A stretch of DNA of 64,000 nucleotides from Bradyrhizobium sp. MOS002 (GCF_003020115.1 NZ_PYFX01000004.1:62001-126000), one strand, 5' to 3'. Shown: positions 53,001-62,754, counted from the stretch's first letter. Notes: generated by a model from the letters alone, not told the origin. Numbers and translations: made by a program.

Positions 53001-54595
53001 GCAAGGAGCGTCTCTATCTGTTCGACACCACGCTGCGTGACGGCGCGCAGACCAATGGCGTCGATTTCACGCTGAAGGACAAGCAAGTCATCGCGGCGAT
53101 GCTCGATGAACTCGGCATCGACTATGTCGAGGGCGGCTATCCCGGCGCCAATCCGACCGACACCGAGTTTTTCGGCACCAAGCCGAAGCTCGCGCATGCG
53201 CGCTTCACTGCGTTCGGCATGACGCGCCGGGCGGGGCGCTCGGTCTCCAACGATCCTGGTGTGGCCGGGCTGCTGGAAGCCAAAGCCGACGCGATCTGCT
53301 TCGTGGCGAAGGCGTCGGCCTATCAGGTGCGCGTTGCGCTCGAGACGACGAAGGAGGAGAACCTCGCCTCGATCCGCGACAGCGTCGCAGCAGCCAAGGC
53401 CGCCGGCCGCGAGGTGATGCTCGACTGCGAGCATTTCTTCGACGGTTACAAGGAAGATTCCAGTTTCGCGCTCGCCTGCGCGAAAGCCGCCTATGAAGCC
53501 GGCGCGCGCTGGGTGGTGCTGTGCGACACCAACGGCGGCACCATGCCTGATGAGGTCGAGGCCATCGTCACCGAGGTGACGAAGCACATCCCCGGCGATC
53601 ATCTCGGCATCCACGCCCATAACGATACCGAGCAGGCGGTGGCGAATTCGCTCGCCGCGGTGCGCGCCGGGGCGCGGCAGATCCAGGGTACGCTGAACGG
53701 CCTCGGCGAGCGCTGCGGCAATGCCAATCTCTGCTCGCTGATCCCGACCTTGAAGCTGAAGGCCGCGTTTGCCGACGCCTTCGAGATCGGCGTCACGGCA
53801 GAGAAGCTCGCAACCCTGGTCAAGGTGTCGCGCACGCTCGACGACATGCTCAACCGCGTGCCGAACCGGCATGCATCCTATGTCGGCGAGAGCGCCTTCG
53901 TCACCAAGACCGGCATCCATGCCTCCGCGGTGCTGAAGGATCCGCAGACCTACGAGCATGTCTTGCCGGAGCTGGTCGGCAATCACCGCAAGGTGTTGGT
54001 GTCCGACCAGGCCGGCCGCTCCAATGTCATTGCAGAGCTCGACCGCGCCGGCATCGCCTATGAGAAGAGCGATCCGAAGCTGTCGCGGCTGGTCGAGGAG
54101 TTGAAGGAGCGGGAGGCGCAAGGCTACGCCTACGAATCCGCCAATGCCTCGTTCGAGCTGCTGGCGCGGCGCACGCTCGGCAAGGTGCCGCATTATTTCG
54201 AGGTCGAGCAGTTCGACGTCAATGTCGAGCAGCGTTACAATTCGCATGGCGAGCGCGTCACCGTGGCGCTGGCGGTGGTCAAGGTCGACGTCGCCGGCGA
54301 GCATCTGATCTCGGCGGCCGAAGGCAACGGTCCCGTCAACGCGCTCGACGTTGCTTTGCGAAAAGATCTCGGCAAGTACCAGAAATATATCGAAGGCCTG
54401 ACGCTGATCGACTATCGCGTGCGTATCCTCAACGGCGGCACCGGCGCGGTCACGCGCGTCCTGATCGAGAGCGAGGACGAGAACGGCGACAGCTGGACCA
54501 CGGTCGGGGTTTCCCCCAACATCATCGACGCCTCGTTCCAGGCTTTGATGGATTCGGTGATCTACAAGCTGGTGAAGTCGGGGGCGCCGGCGTAG
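52997..54595 (+). CDS. cimA: citramalate synthase CimA
   Basis: The 532-residue protein has the acetyl-CoA condensing TIM barrel (FDTTLRDGAQTNGVDF, VMLDCEHFFDGYKEDSS, HAHNDTEQAVANSLAAVRAGARQIQGTLNGLGERCGNANL) and a C-terminal regulatory domain as in LeuA-type enzymes. YVGGYPGANPTDTEFF distinguishes the CimA/LeuA2 branch. It makes citramalate from pyruvate and acetyl-CoA, a threonine-independent route to isoleucine. It is translationally coupled to the GNAT gene. Confidence 0.93.
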   Translation: MSKERLYLFDTTLRDGAQTNGVDFTLKDKQVIAAMLDELGIDYVEGGYPGANPTDTEFFGTKPKLAHARFTAFGMTRRAGRSVSNDPGVAGLLEAKADAICFVAKASAYQVRVALETTKEENLASIRDSVAAAKAAGREVMLDCEHFFDGYKEDSSFALACAKAAYEAGARWVVLCDTNGGTMPDEVEAIVTEVTKHIPGDHLGIHAHNDTEQAVANSLAAVRAGARQIQGTLNGLGERCGNANLCSLIPTLKLKAAFADAFEIGVTAEKLATLVKVSRTLDDMLNRVPNRHASYVGESAFVTKTGIHASAVLKDPQTYEHVLPELVGNHRKVLVSDQAGRSNVIAELDRAGIAYEKSDPKLSRLVEELKEREAQGYAYESANASFELLARRTLGKVPHYFEVEQFDVNVEQRYNSHGERVTVALAVVKVDVAGEHLISAAEGNGPVNALDVALRKDLGKYQKYIEGLTLIDYRVRILNGGTGAVTRVLIESEDENGDSWTTVGVSPNIIDASFQALMDSVIYKLVKSGAPA

Positions 54596-54617
54596 GCAAC
54601 GGCGCCGCCACGATCGC

Positions 54618-54697
54618 CGTCATTGCGAGCGCAGCGAAGCAATCCAGAATCTCTCCGCGGACGCAGTCTGGATTGCTTCGCTACGCTCGCAATGACG
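54618..54697. repeat. long inverted repeat (REP-like) after cimA
   Basis: CGTCATTGCGAGCGCAGCGA opens the left arm, which continues to AATCCAGA. The right arm TCTGGATT... ends CTCGCAATGACG. The arms are about 30 bp with one mismatch, 80 bp in total, in the interval before the VOC gene. Such units are familiar from Bradyrhizobium intergenic DNA. Confidence 0.8.
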
Positions 54698-54721
54698 AGG
54701 AGGAGAGAGGAAGCGCGGCCC

Positions 54722-55099
54722 ATGATCGACCACATCTCCGTCGGCGTCAGCGATCTCCAACGCTCGGCGACATTTTACGAGGCGACACTCGCCGCGCTCG
54801 GTCTCGCTCGCCTCGTCACGCGACCGCGGACGGTCGGCTTCGGCAAGGCCTATCCGGAGTTCTGGATCAATCTGCGCGAGAGCGTGCCGCACGTCACGCC
54901 GGAGAGCGGCGTGCATATTTGCCTGCGGGCCAGGACGACCGCCGAGGTCGATGCATTTCACGCTGCAGCGCTGTCCGCCGGCGGAGCGTCCGACGGCGCG
55001 CCGGGTATCCGCCCGCACGATCGCGTGCGTTATTACGCTGCTTTCGTCGTCGACCCCGATGGCAACCGGATCGAGGCGGTGACGTTTCCCGCGGACTAA
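54722..55099 (+). CDS. VOC family protein
   Basis: A single-domain 125-residue VOC protein: MIDHISVGVSDLQRSATFYE opens the first module, SGVHICLRARTTAEVDAFHAAAL the second, and YYAAFVVDPDGNRIEAVTF carries the C-terminal Glu ligand. It may be a glyoxalase-type enzyme or a resistance protein; the substrate is unknown. It follows a repeat element and converges on the LOG-family gene with overlapping stops (55096-55099). Confidence 0.86.
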   Translation: MIDHISVGVSDLQRSATFYEATLAALGLARLVTRPRTVGFGKAYPEFWINLRESVPHVTPESGVHICLRARTTAEVDAFHAAALSAGGASDGAPGIRPHDRVRYYAAFVVDPDGNRIEAVTFPAD

Positions 55100-55701
55100 A
55101 GCTTGCGCGCGACTTCCGGGGCGAGCTGCTTTTCCGCGTCAGCGAGCTGTGCCACGGCGGCCTTCAGCTTCGGCAAGATCTCCTCGATGCGATCGGCCTT
55201 GAGGATGTCGACCGAGAGGCCGGCGCGGATGAACTCGGTCTGGCGCATGTGCGACAGCAGCGAGAACAGCGGCTCCCAGAAATTATCGATGTTGGCCAGC
55301 AGCACCGGCTTGGCGTGACGGCCCAGCTGTTTCCAGGTCAGCTGCTCCACCAGCTCCTCCAGCGTGCCGACGCCGCCCGGCAGCGCCACGAAGGCGTCGG
55401 AACGCTCGAACATCAGCCGCTTGCGCTCGTGCATGTCGGGAGTGACGATCATCTCCTGCACGCGGGTCAGCGCGTTCTCGCGCTTCCGGAGGAATTCGGG
55501 AATGATGCCGGTGACGGTGCCGCCGTGATCGAGCACGGAGGTCGCGACCGAGCCCATCAGGCCGAGCGAGCCGCCGCCGTAGACGAGGCGGATGTTGTTC
55601 TCGGCGAGCGCCTTGCCGAAGGCCTTGGCGCCTTCGGTGAAACGGGGATTGGTTCCTGGGCCGGAGCCGCAATAGACACAGACGGTTTTGATCGTGCTCA
55701 T
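55096..55701 (-). CDS. LOG family protein (cytokinin riboside 5'-monophosphate phosphoribohydrolase-like)
   Basis: The 201-residue protein of the TIGR00730/LOG family has VCVYCGSGPGTNPRF at the N-terminus, LVYGGGSLGLMGSVA and the active-site motif ALPGGVGTLEELVEQLTW. The family cleaves nucleoside 5'-monophosphates, releasing free base (cytokinin in plant-associated bacteria and plants), or AMP and ribose 5-phosphate. ATG 55701 is preferred; ATG 55710 is three codons upstream. Confidence 0.92.
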   Translation of the reverse strand: MSTIKTVCVYCGSGPGTNPRFTEGAKAFGKALAENNIRLVYGGGSLGLMGSVATSVLDHGGTVTGIIPEFLRKRENALTRVQEMIVTPDMHERKRLMFERSDAFVALPGGVGTLEELVEQLTWKQLGRHAKPVLLANIDNFWEPLFSLLSHMRQTEFIRAGLSVDILKADRIEEILPKLKAAVAQLADAEKQLAPEVARKL

Positions 55702-55818
55702 TGGTGCCATGATGCATTGCAGCGAAGAGGCGTCAAGCCCAATCGGTGATTCGGGACTTCCGGAAATCTACCGGTAAACGACGGCGAACAATCGAAGATT
55801 CGCCATCTGGCGGGGTGC

Positions 55819-57858
55819 ATGGGCATCGGTAAGGCTCTATATGACAAACGAAAATCCTTAATGGCAACGCAGCCCGATCCCGCGGGCTTTTCAGGCTTCT
55901 TGATGGACCAAGCTCAATCGCCCGCCGGCCCCAACGTTCCTGATCCCGCCGGAGGGCCGCTGGAGCGGGCCACGCTGATGGGCACGCTGGCGCATCTGTG
56001 GCCTTATATCTGGCCGGGCGACCGTTTCGACCTGAAGATGCGCGTAGTCTGGTCGATGGTCCTGCTGCTCGCCGCCAAGCTAATCACGCTGACGGTTCCT
56101 TTCAGCTTCAAATGGGCGACCGACGCGCTGACCGGCGCCAACACGGCGCCGGTGCAGGCCGACAATTGGCACCTCTGGGTGATCGCCTCGCCGCTGCTGC
56201 TGACCGCCAGCTACGGCGTGATGCGCATCGTGATGGCGGTGCTGACGCAGTGGCGCGACGGCATTTTCGCGCGCGTTGCCATGCACGCGGTGCGCAAGCT
56301 CGCGACCATCACCTTCATCCACATGCACGAGCTGTCGCTGCGCTTCCACCTGGAGCGCAAGACCGGCGGCCTGACGCGTGTGCTCGAGCGCGGCCGCGAG
56401 GGCATCGAGGTCATCGTGCGCATGGTGATCCTGCAGCTGATCCCGACCATCGTCGAGGTCTCGCTGCTGATGGCCGTGCTGCTGTGGCAATTCGATTGGC
56501 GCTACGTGCTCGCGACCCTCGTCACTGTCGCGGTCTACATGTACTATACCTACATCGCGACCGAGTGGCGGATCGGCATCCGCCGCAAGATGAACGATGC
56601 CGACACCGAGGCGAACACCAAGGCGATCGACTCGCTGCTCAACTATGAGACCGTCAAATATTTCAGCGCCGAGACCCGTGAGTCGCAGCGCTACGACCGA
56701 TCGGTCGCGCGTTACGAGGAGTCGAGCGTGCAGGCTTATACTTCGCTTGCCGTGCTCAACACCGGGCAGGCCGTGATCTTCACGCTGGGGCTGACCGCGA
56801 CCATGCTGATGTGCGCGATCGGCGTGCGCAACGGCACCAATACGGTTGGCGATTTCGTGCTGGTCAACGCCATGATGATCCAGCTCTACCAGCCCTTGAA
56901 CTTCATGGGCATGGTTTATCGCGAGATCAAGCAGGCGATCATCGACATCGAGAAGATGTTCAACGTGCTGGGGCGCGAGGCCGAGATCAAGGACGTGCCG
57001 GGCGCGAAGCCGCTGGTGGTCTCCGCGGGGAATGTGCGTTTCGAGGACGTGCGCTTTGCCTATGAGCCTGCGCGCCCGATTCTGAAGGGCATCAGCTTCG
57101 AGGTGCCGGCCGGCAAGACGGTCGCGATCGTCGGCCCGTCAGGTGCGGGCAAGTCGACCATCTCGCGCCTTTTGTTTCGCCTCTACGACATCTCCGGCGG
57201 CAAGATCCTGATCGACGGCCAAGACATTCGCGAAGTCACGCAGGCGAGCTTGCGCGCGTCCATCGGCATGGTGCCGCAGGACACCGTGCTGTTCAACGAC
57301 ACCATCCGCTACAACATCCGCTATGGTCGCTGGGACGCCAGCGATGCCGAGGTCGAGCAGGCGGCGCAGCTGGCGCAGATCGATCGTTTCATCCGGATGG
57401 CGCCGAAGGGTTACGAGACTCAGGTCGGCGAGCGCGGCCTGAAACTGTCCGGTGGCGAAAAACAGCGCGTCGCGATCGCGCGCACCGTGTTGAAGGCGCC
57501 GCCGATCCTGGTGCTGGACGAGGCGACCTCCGCACTGGACACCCACACCGAGCATGAAATCCAGGGCGCGCTCGAGCGCGTGGCGAAGAACCGAACCTCG
57601 CTGGTGATCGCCCATCGGCTCTCGACCATCGTCGGCGCCGACGAGATCATCGTGCTGGACCAGGGCCGCATCGCTGAACGCGGCACCCACGCAAAACTGC
57701 TCGCGGAGGGGGGACTTTACGCCAGCATGTGGAACAGGCAGCGCGAGGCCGAGGCGGCCCGCGAGAAACTGGCCAGGATGGCCGATTCCGGGGAGGCGCC
57801 CAACCGGGAGCCACCGCCGGTTGCCGATGTCCTGACGACGCCTGCGGCGGCGGAGTGA
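55819..57858 (+). CDS. Atm1/HMT1-type ABC exporter (fused permease-ATPase)
   Basis: The 679-residue half-transporter has a membrane domain (about residues 60-365) and an ATPase with Walker A GPSGAGKST (near 438), signature LSGGEKQRVAIAR (near 543), Walker B ILVLDEATSALD and switch His in IAHRLSTIVG. TRVLERGREGIEVIVRM and YNYETVKYF-like stretches match the Atm1 group, which exports glutathione-based metal or Fe-S precursors. ATG 55819 has GGCGGGG upstream; ATG 55861 (MATQPDP) is an alternative. Confidence 0.92.
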   Translation: MGIGKALYDKRKSLMATQPDPAGFSGFLMDQAQSPAGPNVPDPAGGPLERATLMGTLAHLWPYIWPGDRFDLKMRVVWSMVLLLAAKLITLTVPFSFKWATDALTGANTAPVQADNWHLWVIASPLLLTASYGVMRIVMAVLTQWRDGIFARVAMHAVRKLATITFIHMHELSLRFHLERKTGGLTRVLERGREGIEVIVRMVILQLIPTIVEVSLLMAVLLWQFDWRYVLATLVTVAVYMYYTYIATEWRIGIRRKMNDADTEANTKAIDSLLNYETVKYFSAETRESQRYDRSVARYEESSVQAYTSLAVLNTGQAVIFTLGLTATMLMCAIGVRNGTNTVGDFVLVNAMMIQLYQPLNFMGMVYREIKQAIIDIEKMFNVLGREAEIKDVPGAKPLVVSAGNVRFEDVRFAYEPARPILKGISFEVPAGKTVAIVGPSGAGKSTISRLLFRLYDISGGKILIDGQDIREVTQASLRASIGMVPQDTVLFNDTIRYNIRYGRWDASDAEVEQAAQLAQIDRFIRMAPKGYETQVGERGLKLSGGEKQRVAIARTVLKAPPILVLDEATSALDTHTEHEIQGALERVAKNRTSLVIAHRLSTIVGADEIIVLDQGRIAERGTHAKLLAEGGLYASMWNRQREAEAAREKLARMADSGEAPNREPPPVADVLTTPAAAE

Positions 57859-57941
57859 CCTTGTCTCCGGTCCCAACTCTGGCCTAAACAACACCACCGC
57901 GCGGGACGACCTGCGCCATCAACCCTGAGCGGCAGATAGCG

Positions 57942-58640
57942 ATGTCCATTCTCGATTCGATCCAGCGTCAGATCCCGCCGATCCACAAGGAGGGTTACCC
58001 CTTCATCGGCGGCTTTGCGCTGGCAAGCCTCATCCTGTTCTGGTTGTGGTCGCCATTGGGGTGGATCGGCACCATCTTGACCGTGTGGTGCGCGCTGTTC
58101 TTCCGCGACCCGGTGCGCGTGACCCCGGTGCGCGAGGGGCTCGTGGTGTCGCCGGCCGACGGCCGCGTCTCGATGATCACCATGGCGCTGCCGCCGGCCG
58201 AACTCGGGCTCGGCGACCGGCCGCTACCGCGCGTCTCGGTGTTCATGAGCGTGTTCAACTGCCATGTGAACCGCAGCCCGATCGCGGGCAGGGTGGACCG
58301 TATCGCCTACCGGCCCGGCCTGTTCATCAATGCCGAGCTGGACAAGGCGAGCGAGGACAATGAGCGCAATTCGCTGGTGATCACGACGCCGACGGCGCGG
58401 ATCGGCGTGATCCAGATCGCAGGCCTGGTCGCCAAGCGCATCGTCTGCTTCGTCAAAGAGGGGCAGGCGATCGGCGCCGGTGAGCGCTTCGGTCTGATCC
58501 GCTTCGGCTCGCGGCTCGACGTCTATCTGCCGCTGGGCACCAAGGCGCTGGTCTCGGAAGGCCAGACCGCGATCGCCGGCGAGACGATTTTGGCCGATCT
58601 CGCCGGAGACGACCCGAGTCGCGCCTACCGCGCCAATTAA
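57942..58640 (+). CDS. psd: phosphatidylserine decarboxylase (short, archaetidylserine-type)
   Basis: The 232-residue proenzyme is cleaved at Gly189-Ser190 ([11 protein letters not shown]) to form the pyruvoyl group. It has N-terminal hydrophobic helices ([26 protein letters not shown]), FRDPVRV and the region [13 protein letters not shown]. It makes phosphatidylethanolamine in the inner membrane. Together with the pssA gene 86 bp downstream it forms the complete PS-to-PE pathway. Confidence 0.93.
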   Translation: MSILDSIQRQIPPIHKEGYPFIGGFALASLILFWLWSPLGWIGTILTVWCALFFRDPVRVTPVREGLVVSPADGRVSMITMALPPAELGLGDRPLPRVSVFMSVFNCHVNRSPIAGRVDRIAYRPGLFINAELDKASEDNERNSLVITTPTARIGVIQIAGLVAKRIVCFVKEGQAIGAGERFGLIRFGSRLDVYLPLGTKALVSEGQTAIAGETILADLAGDDPSRAYRAN

Positions 58641-58726
58641 CCAATAAGCCGGCCTGAGGGGCCTTCCGCCGCAATGGCGGAGGGGAACGCGGCTTGCTAT
58701 ATCTCGCCCCAAGGTGAGGACGAGCC

Positions 58727-59608
58727 ATGACGCCCTACGACTCCAGAGATCCTGACGTGCGCCGGCGGCGGTTCCGCCCGATCCCGGTGCGCATGCTGGT
58801 GCCCAACGTCATCACGCTGCTGGCGATCTGCGCCGGCCTGACCTCGATCCGGCTCTCGATCGAGGGGCGGATGTCGCTCGCGGTCTACGCCATCGTGTTC
58901 GCGGCGGCACTCGACGGCATCGACGGCCGCATCGCGCGCATGATCAAGGGGCAGTCCAAGTTCGGCGCCGAACTCGACAGCCTCGCCGACTTCGTCAATT
59001 TCGGCGTCGCGCCCGGCCTGATGCTTTATTTCTGGCAGCTGCACGAACTCGGCAATGCCGGCTGGATCGCCGCCATGGTGTTCGCGATCTCCGGTGGCCT
59101 CAGGCTGGCGCGCTTCAATGCCACCATGGACGATCCCAACAAGCCGGCCTTTGCCGCGAATTTCTTCACCGGCGTGCCGGCGCCGGCCGGCGCGATCACG
59201 GTGCTGCTGCCGATCTATGTCGCGTTCCTCGATCTCGGCCGGCTGCCTGCGGCGGTAACGGCTGCTTATACGCTGCTGATCGCCTTCCTGATGGTGTCGC
59301 GCCTGCCGGTGTTCTCCGGCAAGACCAAGCGCATGCGCGTGCCGCCCGAACTGGTGCTGCCTGCGTTCGTCGCGGTGATCGTCTTCATCGCGATCCTGAT
59401 CGCCTATCCCTGGCACGTGCTGTCGATCGGCACGGTGCTGTATCTCCTCGCTTTACCGCTCGGCTACAAATCCTATCGCGACCAGGCGCGCGCGTTGGAA
59501 ACCACCGCGCCCGCCGGCGGGGAGGTCCCGTCGCCGCCGTCGGCACCGACGCTGACAAACCTGTCGGAGCCGCCGCGCGACGACGACCGGCCCGACCGGC
59601 TGCACTGA
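58727..59608 (+). CDS. pssA: CDP-diacylglycerol-serine O-phosphatidyltransferase
   Basis: A membrane enzyme of 293 residues with the CDP-alcohol phosphotransferase motif D66-G67, A70-R71, G80, D84, D88 (GIDGRIARM, GAELDSLAD). Six to eight helices follow. It makes phosphatidylserine from CDP-diacylglycerol and serine. The C-terminal tail is hydrophilic and Pro-rich. It follows psd, giving the substrate of that enzyme. Confidence 0.94.
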   Translation: MTPYDSRDPDVRRRRFRPIPVRMLVPNVITLLAICAGLTSIRLSIEGRMSLAVYAIVFAAALDGIDGRIARMIKGQSKFGAELDSLADFVNFGVAPGLMLYFWQLHELGNAGWIAAMVFAISGGLRLARFNATMDDPNKPAFAANFFTGVPAPAGAITVLLPIYVAFLDLGRLPAAVTAAYTLLIAFLMVSRLPVFSGKTKRMRVPPELVLPAFVAVIVFIAILIAYPWHVLSIGTVLYLLALPLGYKSYRDQARALETTAPAGGEVPSPPSAPTLTNLSEPPRDDDRPDRLH

Positions 59609-59670
59609 ACGGCAAGGCGCTGATTACCAAGAGCACCAAGACTTGGATATCTGCCATGAGGCGCTCTGAG

Positions 59671-59699
59671 TTGGGTTGAGACCCGATCTCGGCTATATC
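59671..59699 (+). promoter_or_regulatory. possible sigma-70 promoter for the RraA-like gene
   Basis: TTGGGT at 59671-59676 and TATATC at 59694-59699 with 17-bp spacing, 55 bp before GTG 59755. Confidence 0.35.
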
Positions 59700-59754
59700 G
59701 CCTGGTGCCGGCGGCACCGCGCCAACAGCGGCCGCCAATCTGGGAGAGAACGCC

Positions 59755-60474
59755 GTGACTGATACCGCGACCGGGCCGCTGCCCGCTTCCGTCATTGAAG
59801 CGCTGGGCCGCTATGACACCCCGACAATCTGCAATGCCATGGAGATCGTGGCGCCCGAGCGCCGGCTGATCGGCTACACCACCAAGCCACTGGTCTGCCC
59901 ATTCCCCGATCTGCCGCCGATCGTCGGCTACGCCCGTACGGTCGCGATCCGCTCGGTGCTGAAAAATTCGCTGCCGCCGGAAGAGCAGTCCAAGCGCCGC
60001 ATCGCATATTACGAATATGTCGGGACCGGCCACGGTCCGCGCATCTCGGTGATCCAGGACATCGACGGTCCCGACGTCGGCTACGGCGCGTTCTGGGGCG
60101 AGGTGCAGAGCAACGTGCACAAGGCGCTCGGTTGTCTCGGCGTCATCACCGACGGCTCGATCCGCGACATTCCGCAATGGGCGCCGGGCTTCCAGGCACT
60201 GGCCGGCTCGATCGGCCCGTCGCATGCCTGGGTGCATGCCGAGAGCTTTGGCGGCGAAGTGCGAGTCGCCGGCATGACCGTGAAGTCGGACGACCTGATC
60301 CATGCCGACCAGCATGGTGCCATCGTGATTCCGCACGATATCGCCGCAAAGCTGCCCGAGGCCGCCGAGCTCTGCGGCCGCCGCGAGACGCCGATCCTCG
60401 AGATCGCCCGCAGCCCCGACTTCTCGCTGGAGAAGCTGAAGGCCGCACTGAAGCGCTCGGCGGAGATCCACTAA
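59755..60474 (+). CDS. RraA-like / 4-carboxy-4-hydroxy-2-oxoadipate aldolase family protein
   Basis: The 239-residue protein has the RraA/HMG aldolase core GEVQSNVHKALGCLGVITDGSIRD with the Arg-Asp pair, and the upstream ALGRYDTPTICNAME. Members either inhibit RNase E or are retro-aldolases. The presence of GDGSIRD-type catalytic pattern and the length favour an aldolase. The start is a GTG with GGGAGAGAACGCC upstream. Confidence 0.85.
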   Translation: MTDTATGPLPASVIEALGRYDTPTICNAMEIVAPERRLIGYTTKPLVCPFPDLPPIVGYARTVAIRSVLKNSLPPEEQSKRRIAYYEYVGTGHGPRISVIQDIDGPDVGYGAFWGEVQSNVHKALGCLGVITDGSIRDIPQWAPGFQALAGSIGPSHAWVHAESFGGEVRVAGMTVKSDDLIHADQHGAIVIPHDIAAKLPEAAELCGRRETPILEIARSPDFSLEKLKAALKRSAEIH

Positions 60475-60492
60475 CGGCGGGACCGGAACGAT

Positions 60493-60804
60493 CTATGGCT
60501 GCGACGTCGCTCGCAGGCTGCTCTGTTCTGTCAGGAACAGGGCGGCCTGATCCGGCTCGCCGAACACCGCGGCAGCGCATCCGATCAAGGTGAAGCCGCC
60601 GGCAAGATCCCACAGGGTGACATCGTCCCCATTGTCCGGGATGTGAATCAGGCGCGCTGCGATCACGGCCAGGGCTGCCTCGATAAAGAGCAGCACGCTG
60701 AAGGCCGGCAGCACGAGCTCGGGTTCGAGCATGTGGAGCGCCAGCACTGCGGGAAGCGCGGTGAGAAGACTGAACAGCGTCACCATTGCGATGCCTTCCG
60801 CCAT
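60493..60804 (-). CDS. small membrane protein, uncharacterised
   Basis: The 103-residue protein has three likely helices (VTLFSLLTALPAVLALHML, VLPAFSVLLFIEAALAVIAARL, LAGGFTLIGCAAAVFG) and a short polar tail (EPDQAALFLTEQSS). It begins MAEGIAMVTLF at ATG 60804; a longer open frame upstream is not supported. Function is unknown. The 313-bp interval to motA is divergent. Confidence 0.65.
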   Translation of the reverse strand: MAEGIAMVTLFSLLTALPAVLALHMLEPELVLPAFSVLLFIEAALAVIAARLIHIPDNGDDVTLWDLAGGFTLIGCAAAVFGEPDQAALFLTEQSSLRATSQP

Positions 60805-61117
60805 GAGGTGCCGGCCCGGTCCAGAATACCAATTGATCGGTGGCCCCCGATGTGGCGCAGGGCCGCAGCCGAAGGGCACGCGCACGGCCTTGAGTGCTGG
60901 GTACGCGCGACGCCCTATGGTTAGCGAAATGTTGAAATCCCTGTCGGCAGTCGGCAAAAGCCGGCGCCTTTCGGCGCGCTGCGGCCGCGAGGCGCGTCGG
61001 CTCAACTTAACCTTTACGCGTCTTTAATCGCGGCTCACTAGGGTTTCCGATGCGGTTCGGGGTTGGGCCGCGCCATCGGCCAGGACGGCCGTTGTTGCGT
61101 TCGCGTTGGAGTCTCCC
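60805..61117. other. divergent intergenic region before motA
   Basis: It must hold promoters for both the membrane protein and motA. Two TTAA elements (61007-61010 and 61024-61027) lie 100 bp upstream of motA but 13 bp apart, not the 7 bp of a CtrA box. No RNA or other gene is seen. Confidence 0.4.
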
Positions 61118-61891
61118 ATGGATATCATGACGAGCATCGGGCTCGTGGCGGGCATTGTCGTCATCGCGACGATGATGCTGCTGGGCGGCGATCTCCACAT
61201 GTTCGTTTCCGAGCATGCGATGATCATCATCTTCGGCGGCTCGACGGCTGCGACCATGATCCGCTTTCCGCTCTCGACGCTGATCCACGGCCTGCCGCTC
61301 GGCGCCAAGTTTGCCTTCACGATGAGCCGTCTGTCGGCGCACGATCTGGTCGACGAACTCGCCCGCATCGCCGAGATCGCCCGCAAGCAGGGCCCGGTGG
61401 GACTGGAAAAGGTCGAGACCGACGAGCCGTTCCTCGCCAAGGGCATCCGCTACGTCGCCGACGGCTACGACCTCGATTTCATTCGCGACAATCTCGAGCG
61501 CGACCGCGACAATTTCTTGATGCATCTGGACGAAGGCAGCAAGATCTACCGCGCCATCGGTGACTGCGCCCCGGCCTTCGGCATGGTCGGCACGCTGATC
61601 GGCATGGTGCAGATGTTCGCCAACATGACCGATCCGTCAAAGCTCGGGCCGTTCATGGCGACCGCGCTGCTCGCGACTCTCTATGGCGCGCTGGTCGCCA
61701 ACCTGTTCTGTACCCCGATCGCCGACAAGCTGCATGGCAAGCTCCTGGACGAAGAGACCAACCGCACGCTGATCATCGACGGCATCCTGATGATCCGCGA
61801 CTCCAAGAGCCCCACGCTGGTCCGCGAAATGCTGCTGGCCTATCTGCCCGAGAAGCACCGCCACGCTGAAGGCGAGCCGGTTCCGGCCTGA
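61118..61891 (+). CDS. motA: flagellar motor stator protein MotA
   Basis: The 257-residue membrane protein of the MotA/PomA type has four helices. GIVVIATMMLLGGDLHMF is the first; the channel-lining helices include CAPAFGMVGTLIGMVQMF (with the conserved Pro) and ATALLATLYGALVANLFCTPIADKL. A large cytoplasmic loop lies between helices 2 and 3. It forms the proton channel of the flagellar stator. ATG 61118 follows TTGGAG. motB starts 23 bp downstream. Confidence 0.9.
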   Translation: MDIMTSIGLVAGIVVIATMMLLGGDLHMFVSEHAMIIIFGGSTAATMIRFPLSTLIHGLPLGAKFAFTMSRLSAHDLVDELARIAEIARKQGPVGLEKVETDEPFLAKGIRYVADGYDLDFIRDNLERDRDNFLMHLDEGSKIYRAIGDCAPAFGMVGTLIGMVQMFANMTDPSKLGPFMATALLATLYGALVANLFCTPIADKLHGKLLDEETNRTLIIDGILMIRDSKSPTLVREMLLAYLPEKHRHAEGEPVPA

Positions 61892-61914
61892 TGCCGCCCG
61901 CCGGGATTTGAGAT

Positions 61915-62745
61915 ATGGCCAAGAAGAAGCGCGGCGATTCACACGGAGGCGGTCACGGCTGGTTCGTGACCTTCGCCGACCTGATGGGCCTGATGATGAG
62001 CTTCTTCGTGATGCTCGTCGCGTTTTCGACGCAGGATGCCAACAAGCTGAAGGTCGTCGCGGGCTCCATGCGCGACGCCTTCGGTGTCCAGACCGAAGCG
62101 CGCTATTCCGGCATTGTCGAGTCCGACGGCCTGCCGACCCGTCCTCGGCTGAAGAACGTCGATCACATTCAGCCTGAGGACTCCTCCAACACGCCGACGC
62201 CGGACCAGGAGGATCGTGACCGCACGTCGGGCGCGAAGATCAAGGTCGACCGGAATTTTGCGCTGGCGGCGGCCTCGCTGCGTCAGGCGTTGCAGGACAT
62301 GCCGGAGCTGACCGAGATGTCCAAGCACATCATGTTCGAGGAGACCAAGCAGGGCCTCAACCTCGAGATTGTGGACCAGGACGGCCGCTCGATGTTCGCC
62401 GACGGCTCCAAGGTGCCCTATGACCGCACCCGCCGCCTGATCGAGAAGCTCGCTGTCCCGCTCAAGGCAACGCCGCTGCGCGTCTCCATCGCCGGCCACA
62501 CCGCGGCCGGATTCGTGCCGACCCGCAGCGACTACGGCGCGTTCGATCTGTCGGCCGACCGCGCCAATGCCGTGCGTCAGATCCTCGAACGTGAGGGCCT
62601 GCCGGCCGCCCATGTCTTCGCCGTCGCCGGCAAGGCGGACACCCAGCCGCTGTTTCCGGACGATCCCTCGCTGGCGGCCAACCGGCGCGTGACCATCACC
62701 CTGATGCGTGAAGATCCGCCGCTGCCGCCAAATCTGAAGCCTTAA
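61915..62745 (+). CDS. motB: flagellar motor stator protein MotB (OmpA-type C-terminus)
   Basis: The 276-residue protein has an N-terminal membrane helix with the proton-binding Asp22 in WFVTFADLMGLMMSFFVMLVAFS. A periplasmic linker and a peptidoglycan-binding OmpA domain follow (VSIAGHTAAG, LSADRANAVRQILEREGLPA, GKADTQPLFPDDPSLAANRRVTI). It anchors the stator to the cell wall. No other flagellar gene is in the window. Confidence 0.9.
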   Translation: MAKKKRGDSHGGGHGWFVTFADLMGLMMSFFVMLVAFSTQDANKLKVVAGSMRDAFGVQTEARYSGIVESDGLPTRPRLKNVDHIQPEDSSNTPTPDQEDRDRTSGAKIKVDRNFALAAASLRQALQDMPELTEMSKHIMFEETKQGLNLEIVDQDGRSMFADGSKVPYDRTRRLIEKLAVPLKATPLRVSIAGHTAAGFVPTRSDYGAFDLSADRANAVRQILEREGLPAAHVFAVAGKADTQPLFPDDPSLAANRRVTITLMREDPPLPPNLKP

Positions 62746-62754
62746 GGCGTCTTC

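Noticed and set aside
61007-61027. CtrA box in front of motA
   Set aside because: The two TTAA elements are 13 bp apart rather than 7.
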